A stretch of 21,582 bases of DNA, taken from positions 1 through 21,582 of IMG/VR virus record IMGVR_UViG_3300009545_000067. The stretch is one strand, 5' to 3'. Source of the DNA: a virus. The position numbers and the translations under genes were made by a program. Shown piece by piece: positions 13,919 through 21,582 of this stretch (position 1 is the first letter of the stretch; each line of letters opens with the position of its first letter). The notes beneath the pieces are model-generated. The model searched no databases. It was not told where the DNA came from and saw only the letters and a list, made by a program, of their open reading frames with translations.

Positions 13919-14520
13919 GCGGTCATGTGGATCACTACCGCCGGCATGTCCCATGGACACTCTGGAACAGCCGGACCGGTCGCCACGTATTTGGTCAGTC
14001 GCGAGTTCACTGCGACGCGCAGATCGCTAAGCGCCGCATGCCATGCCATCCATTGCAACATCAGCATGTCGAGTTCGGCAGGATCGTTGCCGATCCATTC
14101 CCATTCGAAGCCGATGATATGTGCGCCCTTGCGTTGATCTCGATATCGTTTGATCGCCGCGCCGGTGCCGTTGTTGCGCCGCACAAGCTCATAGCGCCCG
14201 CTACCTTCCTTGCCCCACTCAGGGCGCGTGCCGACCTGTCCATAGTGGACAACCAACGCCGCGCTCTCGGCCGTGCGCTTGTCCCGGCTCATCGCACCGA
14301 TGACGTCCGCAATGACGATTGCATCATCGTGCGTCCACTTACCGTCCGAACCGCCGCCGCCACCATCGACGCGCATCCCAGTCGGAATGTCTCGCGACCG
14401 ACCGCTGGCTTCGCCACGAAGCGTGTTGCCCAAGCCCTGCTTTTCCAAGGCCCAGTTCACCAGCCACTCGATATCCCGAGCCTCTCGCATCGCTGCCGGC
14501 CGCTGTTTCAAATCTGTCAT
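13915..14520 (-). CDS. Hypothetical phage protein between replication and late modules
   Basis: This 201-aa protein is not recognised. It begins with a helical segment (MREARDIEWLVNWALEKQGL), has a glycine-rich turn (GGGGG near residue 53-57), and a central block with ALVVHYGQVGTRPEW, GRYELVRRNNGTGAAIKRYR and IGFEWEWIGNDPAELDM. It looks soluble, mixed alpha/beta, with no membrane segment or catalytic motif I can name. The start ATG has GAGG five nucleotides upstream. It is the last gene before the late promoter region, a place where lambdoid phages often encode a late regulator, so a regulatory role is possible but unsupported by sequence. Confidence 0.6.
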   Translation of the reverse strand: MTDLKQRPAAMREARDIEWLVNWALEKQGLGNTLRGEASGRSRDIPTGMRVDGGGGGSDGKWTHDDAIVIADVIGAMSRDKRTAESAALVVHYGQVGTRPEWGKEGSGRYELVRRNNGTGAAIKRYRDQRKGAHIIGFEWEWIGNDPAELDMLMLQWMAWHAALSDLRVAVNSRLTKYVATGPAVPECPWDMPAVVIHMTA

Positions 14521-14818
14521 TTCCGCCTCTGTTTTTCTCAGGTGATAGTTGGTTGAGGGTTAGGTGAAGGTTGGGTGAGGGTTGAAGTCAGGTGCTGCTA
14601 GGGGAAAAGCGGGTGGTGATAGTTTACGGCGCGCGGTGCATATCAGCCGCCATCATCATCGTTCGCACCACCCCGTTCCCCACATGACGTCGCTCGCGCG
14701 CGAAAACCCGCACCACCCGCACCCAGCCATTGATTTTGCTTGGCATTTCGCCTGTCAACTCTCACCTCAACCCGCAACCAACCCGCCCCTCAGGTGCGGG
14801 TTTTGAAAAACGAACGCC
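14521..14818. other. Repeat-rich intergenic region, candidate replication origin
   Basis: No gene is supported in this stretch. It contains iteron-like units related to GGTGAGGGTTG: 14541-14550 (GGTGATAGTT), 14551-14562, 14563-14573 and 14574-14584 in tandem, another GGTGATAGTT at 14615-14624, and an inverted copy (CAACTCTCACC) at 14756-14766. Inverted pairs include GCGGGTGGTG (14609-14618) with CACCACCCGC (14711-14720), and AAAACCCGCAC (14703-14713) with GTGCGGGTTTT (14794-14804). A minus-strand TTGACA lies at 14758-14753. Such repeats beside helicase and primase genes suggest an origin. Confidence 0.5.
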
Positions 14819-16699
14819 TCAATCATCTGGGGGTGCGGGGTCGCCATAGGAGGATGACGGCTCGGCATCGGGCACATCGTGCAGCTCGATATCCACGAAT
14901 ATCTTGACGCCGTGCAGCCCGCGTTTCCGCTTTTCCATCGGCACGCCATCGACCGGCACGCGCTTGATCTTGAGACCGAATGAGGTCTCGGAGGGCATCG
15001 GATCGATGCCATTGGCCGCGCACCAGCGCTTGAACCCCTGGTAGAGTTGCCGCGACGTCACCCAATGCCCTTCGACGGCCGACGGCCGCACGCAATCATC
15101 GACATAGGAGCCCACCGCATCACGATCGCGCCTGACGCTCTCGCGCCAGCGGCGCATTTCGTCGGTGACAAATACGTCGAGGCCATAGGCGAGGTACTTT
15201 TCAACGCCCTCGACGATCCAGTTGAGGATGCCGTCGCGCTCGGCCACATACATGGCTAACACCTCGTCGAACGGCCGCTTTTCGGCATCGGGCACCTTCT
15301 CTTCCCAATGGACGATCAGCGTGCGGCGCCAGATGCCCTTATCGGCACCTTTGATGTTCGGCTCGGCATTCGAGATCATGATCGCCGTGAATTTCGGCGG
15401 CATGTCGAAAATGTTCTTGTTGAGGTGACGCACCGGCATGTCGGAGCCGGAACTGATCGCCTTCAGCAGTTCTTCCTTGAGCGGCTCGGCGCGCGGCACC
15501 TCCTCGATGGTGAGGTAGCGGACACCCGGTAAGCGTGCCCAGTCTGGGCTTGGCTTGTCTCCGGATGGCGTGCTCTGCCCGGCGATCGAGGAATACATCA
15601 TTGGTTTCGCGAGGCTTCCGAAGACCCTGCCGATCGTCTGAGTGAACATCGATTTCCAGTTCTGCCCGTCTCCGTAAAAGAAGCCGAAGACCTGCTCGCC
15701 GGTGCCACCTAGTGCGCAATAACCGATGAATACCTGCAGGAAGTCGCGCGTGTCGGCGGCTGGCATGAAGCGCTTGAGATCGCGCAGGAAATTGGGCGCG
15801 GTCGCCTTCGGGTCATAGCTAGCGGCCGTGACCTTGGTGATGAGGTCGGCCGGATCGTGCGGATCGAGGCGTTTGCTGACGATATAGCGGGTCACTGCTG
15901 GGTCGGGGCAATCGAGGTCGCGTGTCCGCGAAAACCGTAGCGTGCCCGACATCGTGTTGAGGGCAAAATCCTCGGCATCCATCAGCCGCGGCAGTTCGGA
16001 GCGGTGCGGCTCGGCCAGGTCGACCATTGCGATGGTGCGGGCCCGATCGCCGGAGCGGATACCGAACTGAAAACGCCCGGAGCGTCGTGCGGCGACGGCC
16101 TTGGCGATCGTCTCGCCGCGCTTGATCGCATCGCGCACATCGAGTTCAACGAAGGTGGCAACGCCATCGACCATACGTTCGAGCTCGTATGTTGGCGGGC
16201 GCTTTCTAGCCTCAGGGAATAGCTCCTTAAGCTTCAGCGCCTCGGCGATCGCCAGCAGCTCGTCGGGGTCAGCCTCGATTAGCGCGGCCTCGCGCTTAAT
16301 CAAGGGGCTCACCAGCTGGGCGAAGCGCTCGACTACATATTGCCCCGTTTCGATCTCCCAATGCGTGCCGGTCCAGCCATGCCAGCCGGCCTCTTGCACG
16401 TTAAGCATGCGATCGCCGAACCAGTCGAGCAGGCGCCTCGCATTGCCGATGTCGTTTTCGTCATAGCGGGCGCATCCCTCGAGAATCTTCCACTCGGCCG
16501 GTGTCAGCTTTTCGATATAGGGAGCGCCGGCCGGCGACCGGACCTCATCGCTCGCATGGGGCGGTGGGGTTTCGCCATCCGCAGACTTGCGGCGCGTGCG
16601 CTTTGGTTTGGCGCCGGCGACGACGGATGGATCGAAAGGCACGTCTTCTACCGCCTTGGCTTTTGCCACGGCGTCGCGCACTTTTTTGCTGGTCGTCAT
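14819..16699 (-). CDS. D5-type SF3 replicative helicase (P4-family primase/helicase C-terminal part)
   Basis: This 626-aa protein is a superfamily 3 helicase of the phage D5/P4 type, which unwinds DNA at the phage origin. The N-terminal about 60 residues are basic and low-complexity; the middle has D5_N-like helices (ATAPNFLRDLKRFMPAADT); the ATPase has Walker A GDGQNWKS (343-350), a Walker B with paired acids in RYLTIEEV, an Asn sensor in AIMISNAEPNIKGADKG and an arginine pair GIWRR. The usual Gly before the Walker A Lys is Trp348 (TGG at 15656-15658). The C-terminal part has a small winged-helix-like region (SRQLYQGFKRWCAANGI). The start ATG follows AAGGGG. The primase is encoded separately just upstream. 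Confidence 0.85.
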   Translation of the reverse strand: MTTSKKVRDAVAKAKAVEDVPFDPSVVAGAKPKRTRRKSADGETPPPHASDEVRSPAGAPYIEKLTPAEWKILEGCARYDENDIGNARRLLDWFGDRMLNVQEAGWHGWTGTHWEIETGQYVVERFAQLVSPLIKREAALIEADPDELLAIAEALKLKELFPEARKRPPTYELERMVDGVATFVELDVRDAIKRGETIAKAVAARRSGRFQFGIRSGDRARTIAMVDLAEPHRSELPRLMDAEDFALNTMSGTLRFSRTRDLDCPDPAVTRYIVSKRLDPHDPADLITKVTAASYDPKATAPNFLRDLKRFMPAADTRDFLQVFIGYCALGGTGEQVFGFFYGDGQNWKSMFTQTIGRVFGSLAKPMMYSSIAGQSTPSGDKPSPDWARLPGVRYLTIEEVPRAEPLKEELLKAISSGSDMPVRHLNKNIFDMPPKFTAIMISNAEPNIKGADKGIWRRTLIVHWEEKVPDAEKRPFDEVLAMYVAERDGILNWIVEGVEKYLAYGLDVFVTDEMRRWRESVRRDRDAVGSYVDDCVRPSAVEGHWVTSRQLYQGFKRWCAANGIDPMPSETSFGLKIKRVPVDGVPMEKRKRGLHGVKIFVDIELHDVPDAEPSSSYGDPAPPDD

Positions 16700-16707
16700 G
16701 CCGCCCC

Positions 16708-17943
16708 TTAAGCCCCATCCCTGACGGCCGCCGCGTCGGCCATGGCGATGGAATTGAGATCGGTGCCTGCCTCGCCTGGTGGCACCATCATGATCGACAG
16801 CGACGGCAATTCCGGCCGCTCAGCTCGCTGCATGGACCGATAGCGCAGCGCCCGCCTGAGGCCGCGCGTTACCTTCTCGACAGTGTGTTTTTGCGCCTCG
16901 TCGCCGTCGCAGATGTAAACCAGCTCCTCGCACCAGTCGGGCGGCAGGAAGCAGTCGAGGTCATCCATGTCCGGCTGGTCGTAGATTTGGCCGCCAGTTG
17001 GGCCGCGCAGCGCGCGGCCGGACATATTGCCGAGGTCGACGCCGGCCCAATAGGCCGTGCCGTGCTGGTAGGCATGAGCGAGCGCGGTAAGTGTCGTCTC
17101 GATGCCCTCGCCCATGACGATCCGCTCGGCCGTCTCCGGCGTGTAAAGACGGATCGCGCCGCCCTTCTTTGCGCCGAGCACTTTCTTGGATGGCCGCTCT
17201 TTGCCGGCATCGTCCGGCGGCAGCACCAGCTTGCCTTTTGGCTGACTGAGGTCGATCCACGTCTGGTGAACGGCGCCGAATTTGCCGTCCGCAAGTTGCA
17301 CCGGCGCGATCATCGCCGGCGCCGACGCTATGGTACGCCAGGCTTTGTAGCCGCGCTCGTCGGTGAACTGCTCGCGCCAAGGATGCTCGTCGATCTCGCG
17401 CAGCAGGATTTCGTCCCCATGCACCCATTCGTGGTCAGCACAGCCGAGATCGATGCCGCGGCGCTTGAGGTATCGTGGCGTTGTGCTGCCGTCCGACGAA
17501 ACCGGCCAGCTCGGCTTGTGCGCGCGCTCCACCCAGATTTCGTAAGCAGTTCGTCGCGCCGCCTCGCGATAGCGATCGTTCTCCGCCGCCTTCTCGCGCT
17601 CGCGCTGCTCGTTCTCCGCCCGGACTTTGGCCAGCTCGGCAGGGTCGATTGGTGCCGCCGGCGTGCGACCGGTGATGCGTTCGAGCGCCAGCACGAAGGT
17701 GAGGCCTTCGACATGCTGCACGAGGAAAATGACGTCGCCGCCACCGACGCCGCAATGGCGACAGTTCCACGCGCCAGTCGTTAAGTTGATACCGAACCGG
17801 TCAATGCCGCCGCATTTTGGGCAGGGGCCGATTAGCTCGTTGCCCGTCTGACGGAGCTTCCAGCCCTGGTCGCGCGCCCACTGCGCGGTCGAGGTCTGTA
17901 GCGCCAGCTGTTTGAGCGTTTCCAGTTCGGGCGGCAGGGTCAT
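16708..17943 (-). CDS. DNA primase with CHC2-type zinc finger and Toprim domain
   Basis: This 411-aa protein pairs an N-terminal zinc ribbon (C41-P-K-C44, C61-R-H-C64) with a C-terminal Toprim domain: the catalytic Glu279 in IVMGEGIETT and the DxD motif D346-G-D348 in YICDGD. Between them is a charged coiled-coil-like helix (residues about 100-140) and the primase core. This is the arrangement of phage DnaG/P4-type primases, which lay down RNA primers. Its ATG overlaps the upstream stop as ATGA, and it ends 8 nt before the SF3 helicase start, so primase and helicase are co-translated and probably act together at the phage origin. Confidence 0.85.
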   Translation of the reverse strand: MTLPPELETLKQLALQTSTAQWARDQGWKLRQTGNELIGPCPKCGGIDRFGINLTTGAWNCRHCGVGGGDVIFLVQHVEGLTFVLALERITGRTPAAPIDPAELAKVRAENEQREREKAAENDRYREAARRTAYEIWVERAHKPSWPVSSDGSTTPRYLKRRGIDLGCADHEWVHGDEILLREIDEHPWREQFTDERGYKAWRTIASAPAMIAPVQLADGKFGAVHQTWIDLSQPKGKLVLPPDDAGKERPSKKVLGAKKGGAIRLYTPETAERIVMGEGIETTLTALAHAYQHGTAYWAGVDLGNMSGRALRGPTGGQIYDQPDMDDLDCFLPPDWCEELVYICDGDEAQKHTVEKVTRGLRRALRYRSMQRAERPELPSLSIMMVPPGEAGTDLNSIAMADAAAVRDGA

Positions 17944-18308
17944 TTTGCCTCCGCCGCGAGAGCGTCGAGCACGGTGCCGATGATCGTATGCGGCACCGGC
18001 GTGACCTTGCCCATAAGGTTGAGTTCGCTGCGCCCGACTGCGCTCCGAAGCACCTCAAGCGGTGCACCATGCTGCAGCGCGATTGAGACCAGCACCGCAA
18101 TGTCGTTGCCGAGGTCGCGGACGCGATCGCTTTTCTTGCGCTCGCCTTCGCGCGGCGGATAGTCGATTAACACCTCACCAATCCGGCCGTCGTCATAGCG
18201 GCCGATAGTCACCAGCATCATCTCATCGACGTCGCCATGGGCGCCGCGCCAGACGTGCACGATTTCGATGGCTTCAGCTTCGCGACGGTCGGGAAGGCGT
18301 TCACGCAT
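17940..18308 (-). CDS. TSCPD-domain-like small protein
   Basis: This 122-aa protein starts MRERLPDRREAEAIEIVHVW and contains VTIGRYDDGRIGEVLIDYPP and DIAVLVSIALQHGAPLEVLR. This pattern matches small phage proteins with a TSCPD-like domain, related to the C-terminal part of some class II ribonucleotide reductases, and common in alphaproteobacterial prophages beside primase genes. Here no reductase is encoded, so it stands alone and its function is unknown; a role in nucleotide pools or replication is only a guess. Start and stop both overlap neighbours (ATGCGTGA upstream and ATGA downstream). Confidence 0.65.
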   Translation of the reverse strand: MRERLPDRREAEAIEIVHVWRGAHGDVDEMMLVTIGRYDDGRIGEVLIDYPPREGERKKSDRVRDLGNDIAVLVSIALQHGAPLEVLRSAVGRSELNLMGKVTPVPHTIIGTVLDALAAEAK

Positions 18309-18453
18309 GGTAGGCCACCTCAGCGGAGTCCCTAAGGATGCGCTTCACCTCGGCGATAGCTTCCGCATGGGTGGGCTCGCGCCCAAGCTTGACAGTGAGC
18401 CTGTTCCAGATCGTGGTTGGGTTGCGGTTCGCCCAAGTGACCGTCACGCGCAT
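18301..18453 (-). CDS. Small conserved-looking phage protein, 50 aa
   Basis: This 50-aa gene fills the gap between the helicase-methyltransferase and the TSCPD-like gene: its ATG lies one base after the upstream TAG, and its TGA overlaps the next ATG by 8 nt. The protein is basic, starting MRVTVTWANRNPTTIWNRLT and continuing with a helix (THAEAIAEVKRILRDSAEVA). The tight coupling, sensible composition and lack of any other explanation for the gap support it as real. I do not recognise a function. Confidence 0.65.
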   Translation of the reverse strand: MRVTVTWANRNPTTIWNRLTVKLGREPTHAEAIAEVKRILRDSAEVAYHA

Positions 18454-18454
18454 A

Positions 18455-21076
18455 CTATTTCCCATCTTCGACGCCCATCAGGTCGAACAGGGTCGGCATC
18501 GAGACCTCCTGTTCGGTCGCGACGCAGTATTTGACGCCATCGGCGAAATAGCCGGGGTTGAGTTCGGCAGCCCGGCCGCGACGGCCGGCCTTCATCGCGC
18601 GCACCGGCACCGTGAACAGCCCGCCGAACGGATCGAAGATCAGATCGCCCTTGTTGGAAAACCGCTCGATCAGCCGGTCGACGATGTCGAACTGCAGCGG
18701 GCAGACGTGCTTTTCGAGGTTCTGCTGCGCCTGGTCGCCGTTGAGCGTCAGCATGCGGTTGACGTCATGCCAGAGATCGTCGCGGTTGCTGCCCGGCGCG
18801 AGCGCCATGAAGGTCTTCGGCAGCGCACCACGCTCGGCGAGCGCATCGCCAACGGCGACATGCGTCTTGAAATCGTAGACTTGCCGCATTGTCTGCTCGG
18901 TGAAGAGCCGGCTGAGCACCTCGGGCCGCAGCTGCGCCAGCTCGTCGACGCTGAGGTGACGATCGCCTGACGATCGCCAGAACGAATGCGCGTCGACCTG
19001 CCAGCGGGCCAACGAGTATTCGGATGGTAGTTTCTCGACGCGATCATCGGCATAGGATTTGCCGCGATCGGTCGGAAGCTTTCGCATAAGCAGCACGTAT
19101 TCAGGGCTGCCGACGCCCATCTTCGATCCGTCCTTGAGCATTTCGGTGTAGCCGAGGCGGTAGGTCTGGTTGTTCTCCCTGACCACGTCCGTCTGCACCT
19201 GGATCATCCCCATGAAGGCGAAGCCGTGCGACTGGTAGTGAAATAGCGTCTTGGCGTGGAACGGGTTGACGGTCGGCGTCCCCATGCCGGTGACAGAGCC
19301 GAAGAGGATGCGGTCCTTGACGTGGATGCAGGCGAGACGGCCGGGCTTGAGGATCCTGAAGAGTTCGGGCGTCAGGTAGTCCATCTGGGCGAAGAAGTGC
19401 TCATCGCCATCGGTGTGCCCGAAATCGTTGTAGCTCGGCGTGTACTCGTAGTGGTTCGAGAACGGGATCGAGGTGACGATCTCGTCGATGCTGTCGCTAT
19501 CGATGAGCTTGGCTTCCTCGACGCAATCGTTATTGGCGACCAGCCACCCTGCCCCGCTCGCCTCGACGCGAGCCGTACCGATCGAGCGGGTCAAAACGTC
19601 CGACATGCTCAGCGTGGCCAGCCCGTGTTCGCGGATAATCTCTGCCATGGTCTCCACCATCTGGTTGTGCTGCGCCCATTTGCCCTGCAGCGTGCGCAAA
19701 ACCTCGCGCTCGGTCTCGGCATGGATGATGTGGATTTCGACCGGAAAGCCCTGCAGGAACCGCTGGATGCGATGCACCGCCTGGATGAAGTCGTTGAACT
19801 TGAAGCCGATGCCGAGAAAGATCGCCTTGTGGCAATGACGCTGGAAGTTGCAGCCGCTGCCGGCGATCACCGGCTTGGCAGCGAGCAGCCGGAATTTTCC
19901 GTCTGAGAAATCGACGATCGCCTGCTCGCGCGCCTCAAGGTCCTGCGAGCCGTAGACTGAAACGACGCCTGGCACAGCCCGCTCGATCGCCCGCCGCTCA
20001 TCCTCGAGATCGTGCCAGAGCAGAAAGTGATCGGCCGGCGCCGCGTCGAGGATAGCCGTCATTGCCTCGATGCGGGCGGGCAGTGTGTCGCGTTTTTCCT
20101 TGGCGGCATCCTTGAGGCCGATCGCGGCATCGCGCATCAGCTTCATCTGTCCGTCGCGATCCTCGCCGCCATCGGCGAGGTCCGCTTGCACCTCGTGATA
20201 AATCACGTTGAGCGGCGGCAGCTCGTAGCCTTCGTCGGAATAGCCGAGGTCTGACGGCCGCTGCAGGAAGATCGACCAGCTATTGAGCCAGAGCCAGAAT
20301 TCGCGCTCTTTGTGGGGATAGAGCGTGAGGTTGTTCGCCTGCGTGGAATCCCGTTGGAAAAACCGCGTCAGGGCCTGCCCGGTATCCATAATGCCGAGGA
20401 AGCCGGCATAGTGGATCAATTCCTTGAAGCGGTTCGGTGAGGGCGTAGCCGTGGCGACGAAGCGGTACCGCACGGTGACGAACAGGGAGAGGAACGTCTG
20501 ATAGGTCTTCGACCCGAACGACCGGAGCACGCTCGCCTCGTCGAGGCTCACCGCGCCGAAGAGGTTCGGGTCGAGTTTGCCATCACGGACGGTCTCATAG
20601 TTGGTGATGTGCAGATGGCCCGTACGCCGGTCGATCTCATCGGTGGCGCGAATGAAGGTGATCGACGGAATGCGAGCAGGATGGCCGGCCTGCCATGCGC
20701 GTAGCTCTTCTCGCTGCGCATCCGTGATATTGGGATGCTCACCCGTTGCGAGGGTATGGACGTCCTTCTTGAACTCTTGCCGGACGCCGAGCGGCGCGAT
20801 CACCAGCGGCGCACCACCACCGAGCTGTTGCAGCAGCCGCAGGATTTCGATCTGCATAAAACTCTTGCCGAGCCCGAAGGCAGCGAAGATGGCGCGCTGC
20901 CCGCCCTTCACGGCCCATAAAACGATATCGCGCTGATGCGGCTTCAGCAGCGGATTCACCTGGTCGGCAGTGACGAATGGAAACCCGTCCTGCGCAGCCA
21001 TACGCACCTTGCGCTCAAGGAACGTCCGGTAGCTTGCCGAAGGCGCGATCGCCGGTCGGGCGAAGGGCGCGTTCAT
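18455..21076 (-). CDS. Fusion of SF2 helicase and beta-class DNA methyltransferase
   Basis: This 873-aa protein has two parts. Residues 40-460 form an SF2 (SNF2-like) helicase: motif I GLGKS (68-72), motif II DEAS (179-182), motif III TATP (209-212), and motif VI QAVHRIQR (432-439). Residues about 500-850 form an amino-methyltransferase: the catalytic motif IV region TSIPFSNHYEY (535-545) comes before the SAM-binding DPFGG (815-819), the beta-class order. The usual second residue of the S/D-P-P-Y/F motif is Ile here (S-I-P-F). It may translocate on DNA and methylate it to protect phage DNA from host restriction. No nuclease motif is seen, so it is not a complete restriction enzyme. The gene overlaps the upstream one as ATGA. 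Confidence 0.88.
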   Translation of the reverse strand: MNAPFARPAIAPSASYRTFLERKVRMAAQDGFPFVTADQVNPLLKPHQRDIVLWAVKGGQRAIFAAFGLGKSFMQIEILRLLQQLGGGAPLVIAPLGVRQEFKKDVHTLATGEHPNITDAQREELRAWQAGHPARIPSITFIRATDEIDRRTGHLHITNYETVRDGKLDPNLFGAVSLDEASVLRSFGSKTYQTFLSLFVTVRYRFVATATPSPNRFKELIHYAGFLGIMDTGQALTRFFQRDSTQANNLTLYPHKEREFWLWLNSWSIFLQRPSDLGYSDEGYELPPLNVIYHEVQADLADGGEDRDGQMKLMRDAAIGLKDAAKEKRDTLPARIEAMTAILDAAPADHFLLWHDLEDERRAIERAVPGVVSVYGSQDLEAREQAIVDFSDGKFRLLAAKPVIAGSGCNFQRHCHKAIFLGIGFKFNDFIQAVHRIQRFLQGFPVEIHIIHAETEREVLRTLQGKWAQHNQMVETMAEIIREHGLATLSMSDVLTRSIGTARVEASGAGWLVANNDCVEEAKLIDSDSIDEIVTSIPFSNHYEYTPSYNDFGHTDGDEHFFAQMDYLTPELFRILKPGRLACIHVKDRILFGSVTGMGTPTVNPFHAKTLFHYQSHGFAFMGMIQVQTDVVRENNQTYRLGYTEMLKDGSKMGVGSPEYVLLMRKLPTDRGKSYADDRVEKLPSEYSLARWQVDAHSFWRSSGDRHLSVDELAQLRPEVLSRLFTEQTMRQVYDFKTHVAVGDALAERGALPKTFMALAPGSNRDDLWHDVNRMLTLNGDQAQQNLEKHVCPLQFDIVDRLIERFSNKGDLIFDPFGGLFTVPVRAMKAGRRGRAAELNPGYFADGVKYCVATEQEVSMPTLFDLMGVEDGK

Positions 21077-21306
21077 AGCGGCTCCTTATGGCGCCTGAGG
21101 CGCTCGACGGCCCGCACGTCTTCCATGATCGAGGCGCGCTTGAACGCCGCGATCTTCTCTTCCAGCTGCTCGACCTGGTCGCGGGTGTAGAGAACGTCGA
21201 CCGGCGTGCCGGCGATCGCCACTTCGAGGTAGTGCGTGCCGGCCGGCTCGAACACCGCCATGGCCACGATCTCTGCCTCGGGAAGTTTTGGCAGTGGGCG
21301 GTTCAT
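21073..21306 (-). CDS. Small hypothetical phage protein, 77 aa
   Basis: This 77-aa protein starts MNRPLPKLPEAEIVAMAVFE, has a beta-like half (HYLEVAIAGTPVDVLYTRDQ) and ends with a charged helix (VEQLEEKIAAFKRASIMEDV). It overlaps both neighbours as ATGA and so belongs to the replication operon. No family or catalytic residues are recognised. Confidence 0.6.
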   Translation of the reverse strand: MNRPLPKLPEAEIVAMAVFEPAGTHYLEVAIAGTPVDVLYTRDQVEQLEEKIAAFKRASIMEDVRAVERLRRHKEPL

Positions 21307-21476
21307 CTGACCGCCTCGATCAGCTCGCGATGCATTTCGCGGACGACGTCGCGGCTAGCTTGCAGCGTGCGCGCGACGATCGCTTCGGCGATACCGAGCA
21401 GCTGCGCGATATCGGCCGTGTCGAAGTGGCCGCTCTCAAACATCACGATTGCCGCCTGGGTCTGGAGCGCGGTCAT
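21303..21476 (-). CDS. Small helix-turn-helix protein, 57 aa
   Basis: This 57-aa protein has a clear helix-turn-helix pattern at residues about 19-40 (FDTADIAQLLGIAEAIVART), followed by a basic helix (SRDVVREMHRELIEAVR). Such small HTH proteins recur in early phage operons as regulators or DNA-binding accessories. The ATG directly follows an upstream TAG with no gap, and its TGA overlaps the next ATG as ATGA. The assignment is by motif only; the target is unknown. Confidence 0.6.
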   Translation of the reverse strand: MTALQTQAAIVMFESGHFDTADIAQLLGIAEAIVARTLQASRDVVREMHRELIEAVR

Positions 21477-21582
21477 CTAGTCCGCCTCCGGCAGGTTCGA
21501 AGGCGCAGCCGATGGCGATACCCCCCCCCCCCGTTTGACCGGCGAGCTCACGCCGCTTCCGGTTTTGCTTTTGTGTCACCAA
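21477..21582 (-). pseudogene. 3' end of an upstream gene, frame interrupted at a 12-nt G tract (partial)
   Basis: The minus strand ends in TAG (21479-21477) directly before the HTH gene, after a frame reading SPSAAPSNLPEAD. Traced upstream through the G tract, this frame hits TGA at 21578-21576. A different frame before the tract reads sensibly from GTG (21579-21577) as TQKQNRKRRELAGQ. With 11 instead of 12 G the two halves would join. Either the gene is broken, phase variable, or the homopolymer was miscounted. The gene may extend beyond the window. Confidence 0.35.
21521..21532. repeat. Homopolymer of 12 C (12 G on the minus strand)
   Basis: Positions 21521-21532 are twelve consecutive C, the only homopolymer of this length in the window. 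It lies inside a probable coding frame of the minus strand and separates two halves that are out of frame with each other. Confidence 0.9.

Noticed and set aside
14521-14818. CRISPR array
   Set aside because: Repeats are short (10-12 nt), imperfect, mostly directly tandem and partly inverted, with no regular spacers; they fit iterons better.
18455-21076. Complete restriction-modification or BREX-type system
   Set aside because: Helicase and methyltransferase motifs are present, but no nuclease, specificity subunit or other partner genes are found nearby; small neighbours show no such motifs.

Overview
The window is most of the packaging, head, tail and replication part of a temperate, lambda-like siphophage (or prophage) in a high-GC proteobacterium, most likely an alphaproteobacterium. 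The host is inferred from codon and base usage and from the look of the protein families; no host gene, integrase, att site, tRNA or rRNA is visible. Nearly all genes lie on the minus strand and are very densely packed, with many ATGA or TGATG stop/start overlaps.

Reading in the direction of transcription (right to left), 21582-13915 is a replication and DNA-modification block: a gene fragment broken at a 12-nt homopolymer, a small helix-turn-helix protein, a 77-aa protein, an SF2 helicase fused to a beta-class DNA methyltransferase, a 50-aa protein, a TSCPD-like protein, a zinc-finger/Toprim primase, a D5-type SF3 helicase and a protein of unknown function. Between the SF3 helicase and the unknown gene (14521-14818) is a gene-free stretch with iteron-like repeats that could be the replication origin. 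A second gene-poor stretch (13395-13914) probably holds the late promoter and its operator, plus two possible tiny plus-strand ORFs.

From 13394 to the left edge the order follows phage lambda: small terminase (Nu1), large terminase (A), W, portal (B), protease with scaffold (C/Nu3), decoration protein (D), major capsid (E), acidic FI-like protein, FII-like, Z-like, U-like, tail tube (V), then the tail chaperone pair G and G-T. G-T is made by a textbook -1 frameshift: slippery GGGAAAC, a 6-nt spacer and a strong stem-loop. Strong hairpins sit in all three gaps around the decoration and major capsid genes, and the scaffold appears to have its own internal ribosome binding site.

The outlier is 9116-10624, a plus-strand gene of visibly lower G+C inserted between large terminase and W, antisense to the late operon. 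It encodes a 502-aa P-loop ATPase resembling the uncharacterised Sll1717-type family, and has its own leader with a perfect 9-bp inverted repeat. It looks like cargo (a moron), possibly for phage exclusion or another host-benefit function, and is the best candidate for undescribed biology here. That function is inference from position, composition and domain type only.
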